Shown in pieces: positions 11,750 to 23,762 of a stretch of 64,000 bases of DNA. Below the pieces are notes generated by a model. It searched no databases and was not told the DNA's origin. It saw nothing but the letters and a program-made list of their open reading frames with translations. A program made the position numbers and the translations under genes. Location: NCBI GenBank assembly GCA_029379385.1, contig CM055605.1, positions 3,445,001 to 3,509,000 of the forward strand, read 5' to 3'. Position 1 is the stretch's first letter; every line of letters begins with the position of its first letter. This DNA is from Quillaja saponaria. Lineage: Eukaryota > Streptophyta > Magnoliopsida > Fabales > Quillajaceae.

Positions 11750-13254
11750 TACAAAATCAATAAGTCATACTTTTAATTATTTTTTAAAATAATTTTTTAC
11801 CTATAATAATATATGTAATACCGATTTTCCCCTTTAGATGATATAAATTTAAATGAAAAAAGTCAAATTTTAAAAAATTCTCTAAAACCCATAGCTTTCA
11901 AAAAATCCTAAATAAATATTGTAACTCTCATATTTGTATTTCTTATTTATTTTATTTTATATTATTTTTGTTATTTTAATTTGTGGTGAAATAAGTTAAT
12001 TAACACTTTATTTATTTATTTTTAATGAGAAACAATTCTTATAATTATCTTCTTTTTTTTACTTAGAAAGATTAATATTTTTTAACTCATGATTTATGAC
12101 AATTAATTTTTCAAAAATTGATATTTTTATAAATAAAGTTTAACTTTAAAAGTGAGTAAGCATTTTGTTACATAAGTTATATCTTTATTAGGATTGTATT
12201 CCAATTAAATTTAAGATAAAAAAAATATTTTATAAAACAAAATTTTAATTTTAAAAAATAAGTTGAACTCTTCTACTTGTATTTTAAAATAATTATATAT
12301 TTCAGAACTAAAATTTAATGGGTTTATCAGTCAAAGGGTAAAATTTGTACTATATATATATATATATGGTCATAGGTAAAATGATTTATTTTGGAAGAAA
12401 AAAACAATTATAACTTATTGATAATATAAACTTCTTACAAGACTTTCTTAGAATCTAACATATAATGCGATACTTTTTAGTACTTTTTCCAGATAATTTA
12501 TTGAGAATGACTTCACAATACCTTGCAATTCTTATTACTAGCTCATAGCTTACACGCAATTTAAATATCATTTAATATGCCACATCTATTAGTCTGGAAA
12601 CAAAAAAAAATATATATATATATATATCTGGAAACGAAAACATATATAAATATAAAAAATATTATGTATAATTAATCAAACATATTTGAAGGTTCAAACT
12701 CTGCTGTGCTGTCGGCGTATTGTATCGTATTTTCTTTTTCCATCCTTCCCAAACTTGGCCCAGATTTCGTGGGCAACCCTGGTGGTCTGTTTAAATGTAA
12801 CAAAATTATATTTTGAATTTTTTGTTAAAAAATTGTTTATTTTATTTTTACAATATGAAATAGTCTTACTATATTTTTCTAGATGACTAACAAATCTTAC
12901 TTTTAAATTATTTTTCTTATTTTGATATATATTTTGTCTATTAAACACAAAATAAATATTTTACCCATATAACTGAAATTGAATTTAAAATTAAATAAAA
13001 TAAGTTCATGTTTTTTCTAACTGTAGAAATTAAATATAAGTGAATTTAAAAGACTAATTTTAGTAATTTTAATATATAAAAAATTATAAATATTATTTTG
13101 GCTGGACCATTCATAGGAGAGATTTGAGTGAAACAAAATGTGGAATGATTCTGGGAGTCCACGTTGCTAAGGACTCACCTCTAATAAATTTTTAGACACA
13201 AAGGTACAAGTGTCAAGATTTTTGTTCATAATAATTGAATCTAAAAAATAATAG
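11750..13254. other. AT-rich intergenic DNA
   Basis: No gene or clear element. TA-dinucleotide runs lie at about 12352-12366 and 12611-12627. Open frames here are short and low in complexity. Confidence 0.5.
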
Positions 13255-14312
13255 CCAAAATAAGATAAAAATATGTCAAATTTTAAAAATCAAATTTTGT
13301 AAATCTAGTTTTACTAGAGTCCAAAATTTTTGTCTTTCTTTCCCTTATTCAAAGTGTATGAGAATTTATGTAAAAATAAAAAATAAAGTGTATGATATCT
13401 TTTAAATTTATAGTGTATAATATCTTAAGAAAACCATGATTGTAAATTAAATTTATAAAAGTTTCATTACCAAACAACTTTATAATTTCTTATATATAAA
13501 TTCAAAAAATATTATATATTTAAAAATTTAAATATTTCATACACTATAAATTTAAAAAATATCATACACTTTAAATTAAAAAAATATCATACACTATAAT
13601 TTAAAATATATCATACACCATAAATTAAAAAATTATCATACATTTAAAAATATAATACATTATAAATTTAAAAATTATCATATACTATAAATTAAAAAAT
13701 TATCATACACTACAAATATAAAAATTATCATATATTTTAAATTTAATATTTATCATACATTTAAAAATTTAAAAATATAGTACACAATAAATTTGAAAAA
13801 TATGACACACTTTCGATCAAAAAAATATTATGAATTTTAAATTTTAAAAATATCATACCCTATAATTTAAAATATATCATAAACTTTAAATTTAAAAAAT
13901 TTCATAAAATATAAAATTAAAAATTATCATCCATTTTAAAATTTTAAAATATCATATACTATAAATTTAAAAATTATCATATATTTTAAAATATCATACA
14001 CTATAAATTTAAAAATTATCAATCATCTTAAAATTTAAAAATATTATACACTATAAATTAAAAATAATATCATATATTTTAAATTAAAAAAATATTATAC
14101 ACTTCAACTTTATAATATATCATATACTTTAAATTTATTAAATATCATTCATAAATTTAAAAATTATCATATATTTTAAAATTTACAAATATCATACACT
14201 ATAAATTTAAAATATATTATATACTTTGAGTGAGAAAAAAAAAGACAAAATTTTTGGACTCTGGTCAAACCAGATTTATAAAATCTAATTTCTAAAATTT
14301 GGTATGTTTTGG
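13255..14312. repeat. Foldback element: inverted arms around an AT-rich minisatellite
   Basis: The left arm (about 13255-13365) and right arm (about 14221-14312) are imperfect inverted repeats. The left side runs CCAAAATA, TGTCAAATTTTA, CTAGTTTTACTAGAGTCC, AAAATTTTTGTC; the right side gives its reverse complement GACAAAATTTTTGGACTC, TGGTCAAACCAG, TAAAATTTGG, TGTTTTGG. Between them from about 13500 lie some 25 degenerate units of about 25-30 bp based on ATATCATACACTATAAATTT. A few units next to the left arm (13355-13430) are in the opposite orientation (AGTGTATGATATC), so the palindrome includes part of the repeat array. No open reading frame. It may be a non-autonomous foldback DNA transposon; no target duplication was found. 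Confidence 0.65.
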
Positions 14313-14507
14313 TTGGAGGGAGGGGAGTTAACTGGATAGAGATAAAATTTAGTTTACTTTCATCCTATTTTAATTATTATTTTTTTAATCTTACTAATAT
14401 GGATAAAAATATTAGGACTTAGGGTGTCCAAAAATTCCACCACTAATTGAGAAAAATTGTGCCACGTAAGGGAATCAAAGTCTCCGTTATGCTGACCTGG
14501 CATGAAG

Positions 14508-14519
14508 ATGACACGTCAT
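14508..14519. promoter_or_regulatory. Palindromic ACGT element upstream of the B-box gene
   Basis: ATGACACGTCAT is a near-perfect ACGT-core palindrome, the type bound by plant bZIP proteins such as HY5. A second core, CCACGTAA, lies at 14462-14469. They are about 740 bp upstream of the B-box start codon. Function is inferred from motif and position only. Confidence 0.3.
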
Positions 14520-15249
14520 AATCGAACCAGAAAAATATCTGCACGAACCAAGGGAACAACAGAAAGCTTTTTCTTGCTCCCGCACGAACCAACACCTGGC
14601 ATTGTCAAACACCACAAAGATCACACGCCCTTTGTCATTGCTGGTTTCTCACTTTCTTTAATGGTTTCTCTTTCTTGCACACGCCCCAAGGTCTCCTACC
14701 ATTCTTATTGCAAGTAAAATGACAATTATGGCCCTTGTTCATATTTTGGAGAAGAAAATTTCACTCTTTTTATTTATTTCCCAAGTGTTCATTCATGTGG
14801 TGGGTGAATTATATATATTACAGCTGTTTTTAAGATAGAAAAATTCATGTTGAAATATCACTCTCAACATTTTCAAAAACAAATGACTTTCCTCTCAAAA
14901 AAAATAAAATCAAATCAATAAATTATAATTAAAATTTACAGGAATCTTTTGTTTTTTTGTTTTACGAAAGACTAGAATTTCGTGTTAAATTATTCTTATA
15001 CTAAATTAGGAGAAAAAAAAAGACACAGGGGGGCAGTTTTGTGATTAAATTGAAAATCGGGGATGTTTTTATAAATATCACTATCAGCAAGTTGCTCATT
15101 CTTTTCCTCTTCCATCTTTTTCACCCATATTGTATTTGTACTTGCAGAGGAGAGAAAATTCTGGGAAGGAAAGTGAAGGGAGAAAAACAAGAGAATTTGC
15201 GAGAAAATTAGAAGATCAAAAGGAATTCAAGTTTGTAGAACAGAAAGAG

Positions 15250-16058
15250 ATGAAGAATTGTGAGCTGTGCAAGGTCCCAGCTAGGACGTTCTGTGAGTCG
15301 GACCAGGCAAGCTTGTGCTGGGAGTGTGATGCTAAGGTTCACGGAGCTAACTTTTTGGTATCTAGGCACTCGAGGACTCTTCTCTGTCACTCTTGCCAGT
15401 CTGCAACTCCATGGAAAGCTTCGGGTCCTAAGCTTGGAAACACATCGTCGGTATGTGAGAGCTGCGCTGGTGGTGGAGTGGGAGGTAGTGATCAACAAGG
15501 GGATCAGAGCGAAAGCGGCAATGATGATGAGATTGACTTACAGGATGATCTCAATGAACAAGGCTACGATGACGAAGGCGATGAAGATGGAGATAATCAG
15601 GTGGTTCCTTGGTCTTCGACGCCGCCACCACCGGCTGCGAGCTCATCTATTAGCGAAGACTCGATTAGCATGTTTATTAATGGTAATAGAGATATTTCTG
15701 AAACGGTATCGATTTCTTCGTTGAAGCGATTGCGTGATAATGTATCAGATCTACTTTTTCAGGTTTGAGTTTCTGCTTAATTCGTGTGTATTTGCCTTCC
15801 TGTGTTGTTCGTTAAGAAATTCGTATTTAATTTGACTTTAACTTTTGGTTATGTGAAAAACAGTCCGGTGGATCACCGGCTAACGGCGAAGCCACGTCTA
15901 TTGAATTACTAAGACCTCTGAAAGACCGGAAGACTGGATCGGACGGGACGTATATGCTTGTGTCAGGTTTTGGATCGTCATCTACAAACGGATTGGTGCA
16001 GATTATTGAGGGACAAGAAATTCGCAATCCAGATGAAAAACCTGAAGAAGTCATTTGA
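15250..16058 (+). CDS. Single B-box zinc finger protein (BBX28/29-like)
   Basis: Two exons, 15250-15762 and 15864-16058, give a 235-residue protein. The N-terminal B-box has C4, C7, C15, D18, C23, C26, H31 and H40 in the order expected for two zinc ions (start MKNCELCKVPART). A conserved extension follows with LLCHSCQSATPWKASG and VCESC. The middle, about residues 80-130, is acidic and low in complexity, with a proline stretch (TPPPPAA). The C-terminal part has no known domain. The layout matches Arabidopsis BBX28 and BBX29, which lack a CCT domain and act in light and flowering signalling by binding other regulators; that role is inferred. The intron at 15763-15863 has GT-AG ends; reading through gives a stop immediately after exon 1. 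An ACGT element upstream would fit light control. The start codon is the first ATG of the conserved domain; in-frame codons upstream are not family-like. Confidence 0.9.
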
Positions 16059-17516
16059 ATTTTTTTTTTTTCTTCTGGGTATCATTAGCCACCCAATTAG
16101 AGATCATTAGACACCCAATTAGAGATTTAGAGGTCATAGTATGAGATGTTCTTTTTTTAATCTTAATTAACCTCTTGTAAGTTCTAACAGTCTTGAGTTG
16201 TTGACCATTATTAATCAAATGAAATTTGATAATCTCAAGTCTGAAAAACCTTGGCCATCCTTTTTCACGGGTTTTAATTTATTTATTTTTTGGAATTCTG
16301 AAATCGGAATCTGTTTTTATCGTAATAGAGTTTATGAGAGAAGATGAAAAATATGTTTAGTATTAGTGATATTCAGGATTACTATTAAACAAAGCAAAGC
16401 CACAAAGATGAAGAATAAAATGTGTGAACCTGAAAGAGGCAAGGCATGGTCAGTTGGTCGTCAAACTAAAGGCAAGTCCTGCCACCTTTGGGTTAAACAA
16501 CCGCAATAAGCCCTAAAAAAACTGTGGCTGACACCGAGGTGAGGGCCATTTTGAGCATTCAGCATCATCAATTTTAAATTTTGTTTTAAGGTACCTTGCC
16601 TTCTGTTTTAAATGTTAAAGACTCTCTTTGCAGTACTGAAAAGGATGCGATGAGCACGGAGCTCACTTCTTGTGGCGGAGAATTGTTGCAGTGAATGGGT
16701 GTGTCCGTGTGGTGGCTATAGCAAGATTCAGAAACTTATTTCTTAACCACCAAGGAAGATATTATGGTACACTCCACTCCATACTCATGTCTGACTGGAT
16801 TTTGGATTCTTCTACTTCCATCTTTTATTGGTATGGAGTAGGCCAAAATGCCCTCTGAAACTACAGCAGGGGCACCTTGACTTCATTGCTTTTCCCCTCT
16901 TTAGATCTAAGTCAACCAAATGAGACGTCCTATTTATTATGCCAATCAGGCCCTCCTCAAAACTATTTCTAGTCAATCTTCCGACATTCAATGTTTGTGA
17001 ACTATCAGAATTTCAGAAATCAAAATAACACATGCAATTATCAGAGTCATAGCCGAAGATAAATTTAAATTTTCCTTGCTTAATCTTTTAGGACCCACCA
17101 CTATTAGTGTGATGACTGTGTTTTACTTCTCATATTCTTCTTTTCTACGTCATTTAATCTCCAATGGCTTTCCTTTCTGCCCTTCTACTATTATTATTAT
17201 TATTTTTTTTTTCAAAATAAAACCTAAAGCTGAATTCATTCCCACAATTCATTTTACCCAGCAATTGATTTTCAACACGAGAATGAAACTCAAAACAACT
17301 AATCCATTAATCTTCTGTTCAAGATAAAAATGATTTTCAGACTCCTACAGTCATCAATTTGACAGTGGACACGTATCACAATTAATAACACATCTTAACT
17401 ACTTCCAAGGGGCGCCATAAAAGAAAAAAGTAGAAGTATAACGGAAACACAAAAATACTTACTAAAAGAAAATAATTTTTCATGAGACTCATAATGTCAA
17501 ACTTTTCCTTAGACAA
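16059..17516. other. Intergenic between B-box gene and frataxin
   Basis: It includes the likely 3' untranslated regions of two convergent genes. A short repeat (CACCCAATTAGAGAT) occurs twice at about 16091-16125, just after the B-box stop. Open frames at 16670-16858 and 17076-17327 show no recognised homology. Confidence 0.5.
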
Positions 17517-19105
17517 CTACGAAAGAACAATGGATTTACCACACAATTCCCCCAACTCACCTTCTAAAATTTTCAACAAGTTAGCTCTATTCCGCCTATA
17601 AACCCAGGCTTTTTCATTCCTATCCCAATCAAACCTGGATGGGCCACTGCAAAAAGATTAAGAATCTTTCAGATAGGCTAAATAACTGTAATTAGATGTG
17701 CAATGTAGTTTACTCAAATAGGATGATGACATAAACAAACTGAAGAGAGAGCAACATGCTTCAGTGAGAAACACTTTTAGCAAAACCGCGAAGTTCATAT
17801 TCCATCTTATAATTTATCAACATCAGTTCATAGTTAGATATGAAAGGATCAAAATACATTACCTTCCCGTGAGCTCTGGCACAAAGAGGTAGCAATGCAT
17901 ATGTACAAAGCATGTTAGTTCAGTTGGATTTCCTTTCAGCAACTCATTTGTGATAGAAATTTTATGTGGGCAACTAAGAAGAATGAAGACAATACAGCAC
18001 ATCACTGATTTGTTTTACCAACTAGTCACCACTTTCATGCAGCTGGTTTTCTAAAATAGAAATATGGAAAAACGAAATACTGCGTTTCATTTCTTACATT
18101 AATAATGTAAGATCATCGTTTAACAAAATTCCGCAATCACCAAAGGACATTTCTATTTGACTATAGTAGTCTAATTTAGTACTTGTATAATGGCTGGTTA
18201 TTATAGTGCTCACATGATTGATTAGCCGTTTTTACTGTGCAATTCAAATAAAGAAAAGCATTTATATGCAGAAATTGATATATTTACGAAACTAACCATG
18301 GTAGGACAGCACATAATGCCAGAAAACTGCTATAAATATATATTTGGCATTAACCATGTCATAGCATAGACAGGTATGCCAAAATCCATACCTGACTGGG
18401 GAAGACAGCCAAATTTGTCTATTTGGCGTTTGTTTGTTCAAAACATAGGTTCCCAGGTCCCCAAATTTTAACGTTAGAACCTCATTCTGCCAAATGAAAA
18501 GCCATGTTAAAACATAAAATGTTTTTTGACCAAAAAAAAAAAAGCTCAGGAAACTAATCAATTATCTCACCCCGTAGTCTATGTCAAATCCATCAATTTG
18601 AACAGTATCTCCATACACCTGTAAGACACCACGGCAGCTAAACCAAATTAGTCTGTGTGGATTCAAAGTTCAAACAATAATAAAGAAATAAAATAGTTAT
18701 AACTGAGAACGTGATTGATCAACACACTGACTTAGATCATTACCCAAAATCACAAAAATTATAAACCTTAGATATGTATTTCAATTTTCCCGTTATGATT
18801 AGCTTATTATCAACAGCCAGTGCCAGCCCCAGGATAAAAATAAAAAAATTATGCCAGACATACCATTTTTGACGTCATGATATTTTATATAAAACCTCAT
18901 ACACAAGTTAAATGGCAAGTTATCTAAAGACTCGAATACTTAATGGCAACAGCTACCTCAAATTTCTCTTGTAGGTCATGTATTGTAGAATCAGCCAGTC
19001 TGTGAAATTCATCCTCCTGCAATAAAGAACTGTATTCACATTAATCAGTAGTAAAATCATTGTCAATTATCATAGACAAGTTAAATGCGGAATTTCCTAT
19101 ACACA

Positions 19106-19136
<31 letters not shown>

Positions 19137-19434
19137 CTTTTTCCCAAATGGGAAACAAGTTTCAGATATTCATCCCACTTCAATAAGAAAAAAAGAAGAT
19201 GACAAACCGGTAATCAATAGCAGCTGGACCTTGATACTCGTCTTCGATATTCAAACTGCGAGAGCAGAAGTTTCTAGAAGCAGTAGATCGAGGAGAAACA
19301 TGAGGTTCGGATGCTTCCACAAGGAGAAATCGAGCCGTCTGCAGCGGAGAAGAAGACGAATATGTGGATGATAATGATGTTGAGGCTTTTAGAAACCCCG
19401 AGAGCCTTCTCAGTAAGAGCGCCCTGGGAGCCAT
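17517..19434 (-). CDS. FH: Frataxin, mitochondrial
   Basis: Five exons fit exactly in phase: 19434-19208, 19029-18957, 18618-18571, 18486-18392 and 17646-17517, total 190 residues, close to the 187 of Arabidopsis frataxin. Exon 1 is a Ser/Arg-rich presequence beginning [11 protein letters not shown], typical of mitochondrial import. The conserved domain follows: [12 protein letters not shown] (acidic first helix), [34 protein letters not shown], then [11 protein letters not shown] and SGPSRFDWD, the frataxin signature with the conserved Gln and Trp that contact the iron-sulfur assembly complex. Frataxin promotes Fe-S cluster assembly and limits free iron in mitochondria. The start was chosen as the ATG directly before the presequence; an upstream in-frame ATG at 19590 lies in 5' sequence. 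The gene straddles the left boundary of a tandem duplication at 18559, so exons 1-3 occur again as a pseudogene at 28567-29391 while exons 4-5 are unique. Confidence 0.95.
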
Positions 19435-21257
19435 AGCTGATTGATTACTGTAACAGTTTCCCTGTTTGCAATTTGGGGGAGACATTAGGTTCGTCTCCTT
19501 TGAAGGTTCAAATTTGGGCCAGTGACAGTGACAAGGAATCCCAACTTCGGATTGGGTCAATGATCCATATACTAACAATGGGCTTGTCATCTTATTTGTG
19601 AATATAATTATAGCCTATAGGGGAATCACAAATTTTTTTTTATTTTTTGTGTTTGAGCATAAAAAAAAGGCTGGTAAAAATGTTGAACATTGTTAATGTT
19701 TGTGTCTAATATCTAGACAATGTTGTGCACCTATCATTTGTCCATTTTTGTTCATTCAATACCCCTTCAATGCATTCAAGGGCCGTGCAGGTAGTAACTT
19801 GTAAGACATGACTTGGTCATAATTTTAGTCAACATTATGATTTTGCTAATCAACTTTCCCATTATGATTTAGGTAAACACCAATACACACTGGGTCAGAT
19901 GGCCAAAGATTCCTCCTTGGCTTGATAGATGAAGAGTGCCAGGAGAAGAATAGGAAAATAGAAAATATATATATATATATATTTTTTAGCCATCGGGTTT
20001 GACAGTTTAAGGAATTGATGATGCAACAAGATCAGGTCAGGTGAGGACAGCCGAGGAAATATAACCAATCCAATCTTGAATGCATGTATCAGACCTACAA
20101 TGGAAAAAGTCAGTATAAGGATTCATGTGTAAACCAATCCAATCTTCTGGGTATGTCCACCACATATATTCAATTTCTTATGAGATGACTGAGTACCAAA
20201 GATGCTACTATTTAATTGTGCTTTCAACTTTCTAGAATTTTGTTTTTCCACGTTTCAACATAGTCCAAGCTTCAGCTATGGACTTGTAGACGATGACCTC
20301 GGGCAAAGACCACCCGTTGGCTATTGCAAAACAAAACGATAACTAAACTCTATGCAGCTCTGGGTCTCAAATCAGTTTTTCCTTGATGGATCTTTGGTAT
20401 AATTAGTTTGAAAATTTTATTGGTATCTTACAAAATAAAATAAAGGATAGTGGGGTACAGCTGCCGAGAATAGAACCTTGGTAGACCATTCAATAATAGG
20501 TGACCTTCATAATTGAACAACTTTTACATACTCTAGCTTTGGATGATTCAATTACTAATAAGGCACTCGAACTCGGTTGTGCCTCCACCACTTTTAAATC
20601 AAAGGAAAGATTTTTTATTTTTGGGAGTGAAAGTGATGATTGTATGATTTCGCAAACCATAAATTTCTGTGTCCTTATCCAATCTCCTTAAATTGGTTGC
20701 CAAGAAAATTAGGAATCAAATCATAATGGACCTACCCACACTACGACGGAAGAACCCCACCCTGACCTTAACCTGGCCCTGATTGTGAATCATATTATTG
20801 TTATTTTTTGAGTATGCATTACTGCAATTATGATTAAAATAAATATTTTAAATTTTTTATTTATAAAAAACTTAACCAATACTCTTACAATACTAACACT
20901 ATATTATTATACAAAATAATGATGATTGATATTAAGGATAGGTATTTTTATTTGCTGTAAATATTGGCATTGAAATAAATAAATTTAAAATTTATTAGAG
21001 TCTAAAATCATGATTAAGGTTGCCCAAAGTGAGGTTTAGGAGGCTCTTTGACTTTGCGCCTGAAAATGGGACACGAGGATGACCTACAACCTGTATTCGT
21101 TTTGCCAACAGTAGTCCTAGATTTTTCTTGACATCTTTTACAGCCATGACCTTTCCAAGTTCTGACAATTCCTAGGTGACAATTTAGTATTTACACCTGT
21201 TCTTGAATTCAGTCTCTCTCTAAAATATCTTGCTCCTCTGTGAAAGTTTCTGCAGCC

Positions 21258-23762
21258 ATGGAGAACATGAACAAACTATGGTTCTTGTTTTATGTTGTCA
21301 TACTATGTTTCTCCACACAGATCCACCATTCCCTTGGAGCTGACACCATTTCTGCCAACCAATCTCTTTCTGGTGACCAAACTATTGTTTCCATTGGTGA
21401 AGTCTTTGAGTTGGGTTTCTTCAATCCAGGTAATTCTTCAAACTACTACATAGGCATGTGGTATAAAAAAATCTCCGAGCCGACCGTAGTTTGGGTTGCA
21501 AACAGAGAAAACCCAGTATTGGATAAAAAATCTGCAGAATTAAGAATATTAGACGGTAATCTAGTCCTCTTTAACGAGTCTCGACTGCCAATTTGGTCAA
21601 CAAATTTAAGGCCTAGCAATTCAAGTTCTGTAATAGCTGTACTTCTAAACAATGGGAATCTTGTTCTGAGAGATAGCTCTAATGCATCAGAGCTCCTATG
21701 GCAGAGTTTCGATTATCCAGCACATACATGGCTTCCAGAAAATAAAATTAGCCGGAACAAGAAAACAAATGCGAGCCGAATTCTTACTTCATGGAAGAAT
21801 TCACAGGATCCTGCACCTGGGCTCTTCTCCATGGAGCTAGACCCAAAAGGAAGCACTGCATATATTATTCTGTGGAATAGGTCTGAACAATACTGGACAA
21901 GTGGTGCTTGGAATGGTCAAATTTTTAGCTTGGTTCCTGAAATGAGGGCCAATTTTCTTTTCAATTTTAGTTTTTTCTCAAACGAGGAAGAGGAATATTT
22001 CACCTTTTCATTATATAATAACTCTATTCTATCTCGATTTGTGATGGATGTTTCGGGGCAGATCCAGGTATCCTCGTGGCTTGAAGGTCCACGACTATGG
22101 AACTTGTTTTGGTCTCAGCCAAGGCAACAATGTGAAGTTTATGCTTTGTGTGGGGCATTTGGCAGCTGCAACGAGGAGTCCCAACAATCCTGTAATTGTT
22201 TGACAGGTTTTGTGCCCAAGTCTAGGAGTGATTGGGATTTAAATGACTACTCAGGTGGGTGTGTGAGGAGAGCCAGCTTGCAGTGTGGGAATACCAGTCT
22301 TGCTAATGGGGAAAAGGACAAGTTTTTAAAGTTATACAGCGTCGGTTTACCTGAACATGGACAATCTTTGGAGGTTGGAAGTGCTGAGGAATGCGAGTCA
22401 ACCTGCTTGAATAACTGCTCCTGCGAGGCCTTTGCTTATGACAATAGTGGGTGTTCAATTTGGGGTGGAGATCTATTGAATATGAAACAACTTGCAGATG
22501 ATGATAGCAGTGGAAAAATTTTAAACATCAAACTTGCGGCTTCTGAGATTTCAAGCCCTAAAAATAATAAGGGTATGATTGTAGGTGTTGCTGTTGGATC
22601 GGTTGCTGCAGTAGTGGTTCTTCTAGGCCTTCTTGTGTTTCTGATCCTGAGAAGAAGGAGATTAATCGGAACAGGAAAAGCAGTGGAGGGTTCACTAATG
22701 GCATATGGGTACAGAGATTTGCAAAATGCAACAAAGAATTTCTCAGAAAAATTGGGAGGAGGAGGTTTTGGTTCTGTTTTCAAGGGAGCATTGCCCGATT
22801 CGTCATTCATAGCAGTGAAAAAGCTTGAAAGCATTAGTCAAGGGGAGAAGCAGTTCCGAACAGAAGTTTGCACAATTGGGACAATCCAACATGTTAACCT
22901 TGTCAGGCTTCGCGGTTTCTGCTCTGAAGGTACCAAAAAATTGCTTGTATATGATTACATGCCAAATGGCTCTTTAGATTCTCATCTGTTTCAAGGAAAA
23001 AACTCCCCGTTGAATTGGAAAACAAGATATGAAATTGCTCTGGGGACAGCTAGGGGGTTGACTTATCTCCATGAGAAGTGCAGAGATTGCATCATACACT
23101 GTGATATCAAGCCGGAAAACATTCTCTTAGATTCTGAATTTTGTCCAAAAGTGGCCGATTTTGGCTTGGCAAAGCTAATTGGGCGAGATTTTAGCCGCGT
23201 CCTGACAACCATGCGAGGGACAAGAGGTTATCTTGCCCCAGAGTGGATTTCTGGAGTGGCAGTAACAGCCAAAGCAGATGTTTACAGCTATGGAATGATG
23301 CTTTTTGAATTTGTATCTGGTAGGAGGAACTCTGAACCATCTGAAGATGGAAAGGTGAAGTTTTTCCCGACTTGGGCTGCAAGCATTATAATCAGAGAAG
23401 ACGATGTCCTGAGCCTGTTAGACCCTAGATTGGATGGAAATGCTGATGTAGAAGAGCTTCTTCGAATTTGCAAAGTTGCTTGCTGGTGCGTCCAAGACGA
23501 TGAAACTCACCGGCCGTCAATGGGTCAGGTAGTTCAAATACTTGAAGGAGTTCTGGACGTGAATTTGCCACCAGTTCCAAGGTCTCTCCAAGTGTTTGTG
23601 GACAACCAGGAGAACATTATTTTTTTCACTGAATCAACCTCCACCGAAAGTTCACAGGTAAAGAGCAACACCTCCACTGAAATTTCACTGGTAAAGAGCA
23701 ACACCTCCCCTGCCTCCAATCAAACCAAGAGTAACACATCGTTAGCTAGCTCCGAGCTCTGA
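21258..23762 (+). CDS. G-type lectin S-receptor-like Ser/Thr kinase, copy 1
   Basis: Intronless, 834 residues. The ATG at 21258 sits in GCCATGG; a longer frame from a GTG at 21240 is not a plausible plant start. Order of domains: signal peptide (1-28, ending HHSLGA), bulb-type lectin domain (about 30-150, with VVWVANRENPV), S-locus glycoprotein region with CEVYALCGAFGSCN (EGF-like), PAN/apple cysteines (about 344-425), transmembrane helix (about 440-464) followed by RRRR, and kinase domain (about 499-770). Kinase landmarks: GGGGFGSVFKG, lysine 521 (AVKK), HCDIKPEN with aspartate 616, ADFGLAK and APEW. Cysteine instead of arginine before the catalytic aspartate makes it a non-RD kinase. The tail after 798 is Ser/Thr-rich with an 11-residue repeat. 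It resembles Arabidopsis At2g19130-type receptors of the plasma membrane, whose ligands are mostly unknown; a defence or symbiosis role is only an inference. It is nearly identical to the kinase at 31805-34306. Confidence 0.95.
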   Translation: MENMNKLWFLFYVVILCFSTQIHHSLGADTISANQSLSGDQTIVSIGEVFELGFFNPGNSSNYYIGMWYKKISEPTVVWVANRENPVLDKKSAELRILDGNLVLFNESRLPIWSTNLRPSNSSSVIAVLLNNGNLVLRDSSNASELLWQSFDYPAHTWLPENKISRNKKTNASRILTSWKNSQDPAPGLFSMELDPKGSTAYIILWNRSEQYWTSGAWNGQIFSLVPEMRANFLFNFSFFSNEEEEYFTFSLYNNSILSRFVMDVSGQIQVSSWLEGPRLWNLFWSQPRQQCEVYALCGAFGSCNEESQQSCNCLTGFVPKSRSDWDLNDYSGGCVRRASLQCGNTSLANGEKDKFLKLYSVGLPEHGQSLEVGSAEECESTCLNNCSCEAFAYDNSGCSIWGGDLLNMKQLADDDSSGKILNIKLAASEISSPKNNKGMIVGVAVGSVAAVVVLLGLLVFLILRRRRLIGTGKAVEGSLMAYGYRDLQNATKNFSEKLGGGGFGSVFKGALPDSSFIAVKKLESISQGEKQFRTEVCTIGTIQHVNLVRLRGFCSEGTKKLLVYDYMPNGSLDSHLFQGKNSPLNWKTRYEIALGTARGLTYLHEKCRDCIIHCDIKPENILLDSEFCPKVADFGLAKLIGRDFSRVLTTMRGTRGYLAPEWISGVAVTAKADVYSYGMMLFEFVSGRRNSEPSEDGKVKFFPTWAASIIIREDDVLSLLDPRLDGNADVEELLRICKVACWCVQDDETHRPSMGQVVQILEGVLDVNLPPVPRSLQVFVDNQENIIFFTESTSTESSQVKSNTSTEISLVKSNTSPASNQTKSNTSLASSEL

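Noticed and set aside
13500..14225. CRISPR-like array of regularly spaced repeats
   Set aside because: Units are degenerate, AT-rich and without unique spacers, in a plant nuclear context; it is a minisatellite.
15260..15724. Second long plus-strand frame across the B-box exon
   Set aside because: Overlapping alternative frame of a gene with clear zinc ligands and splice sites in the main frame.
21240..21257. GTG as a start six codons upstream of the kinase ATG (also at 31787)
   Set aside because: The ATG in GCCATGG directly before the signal peptide is the plausible plant start; GTG starts are not expected.
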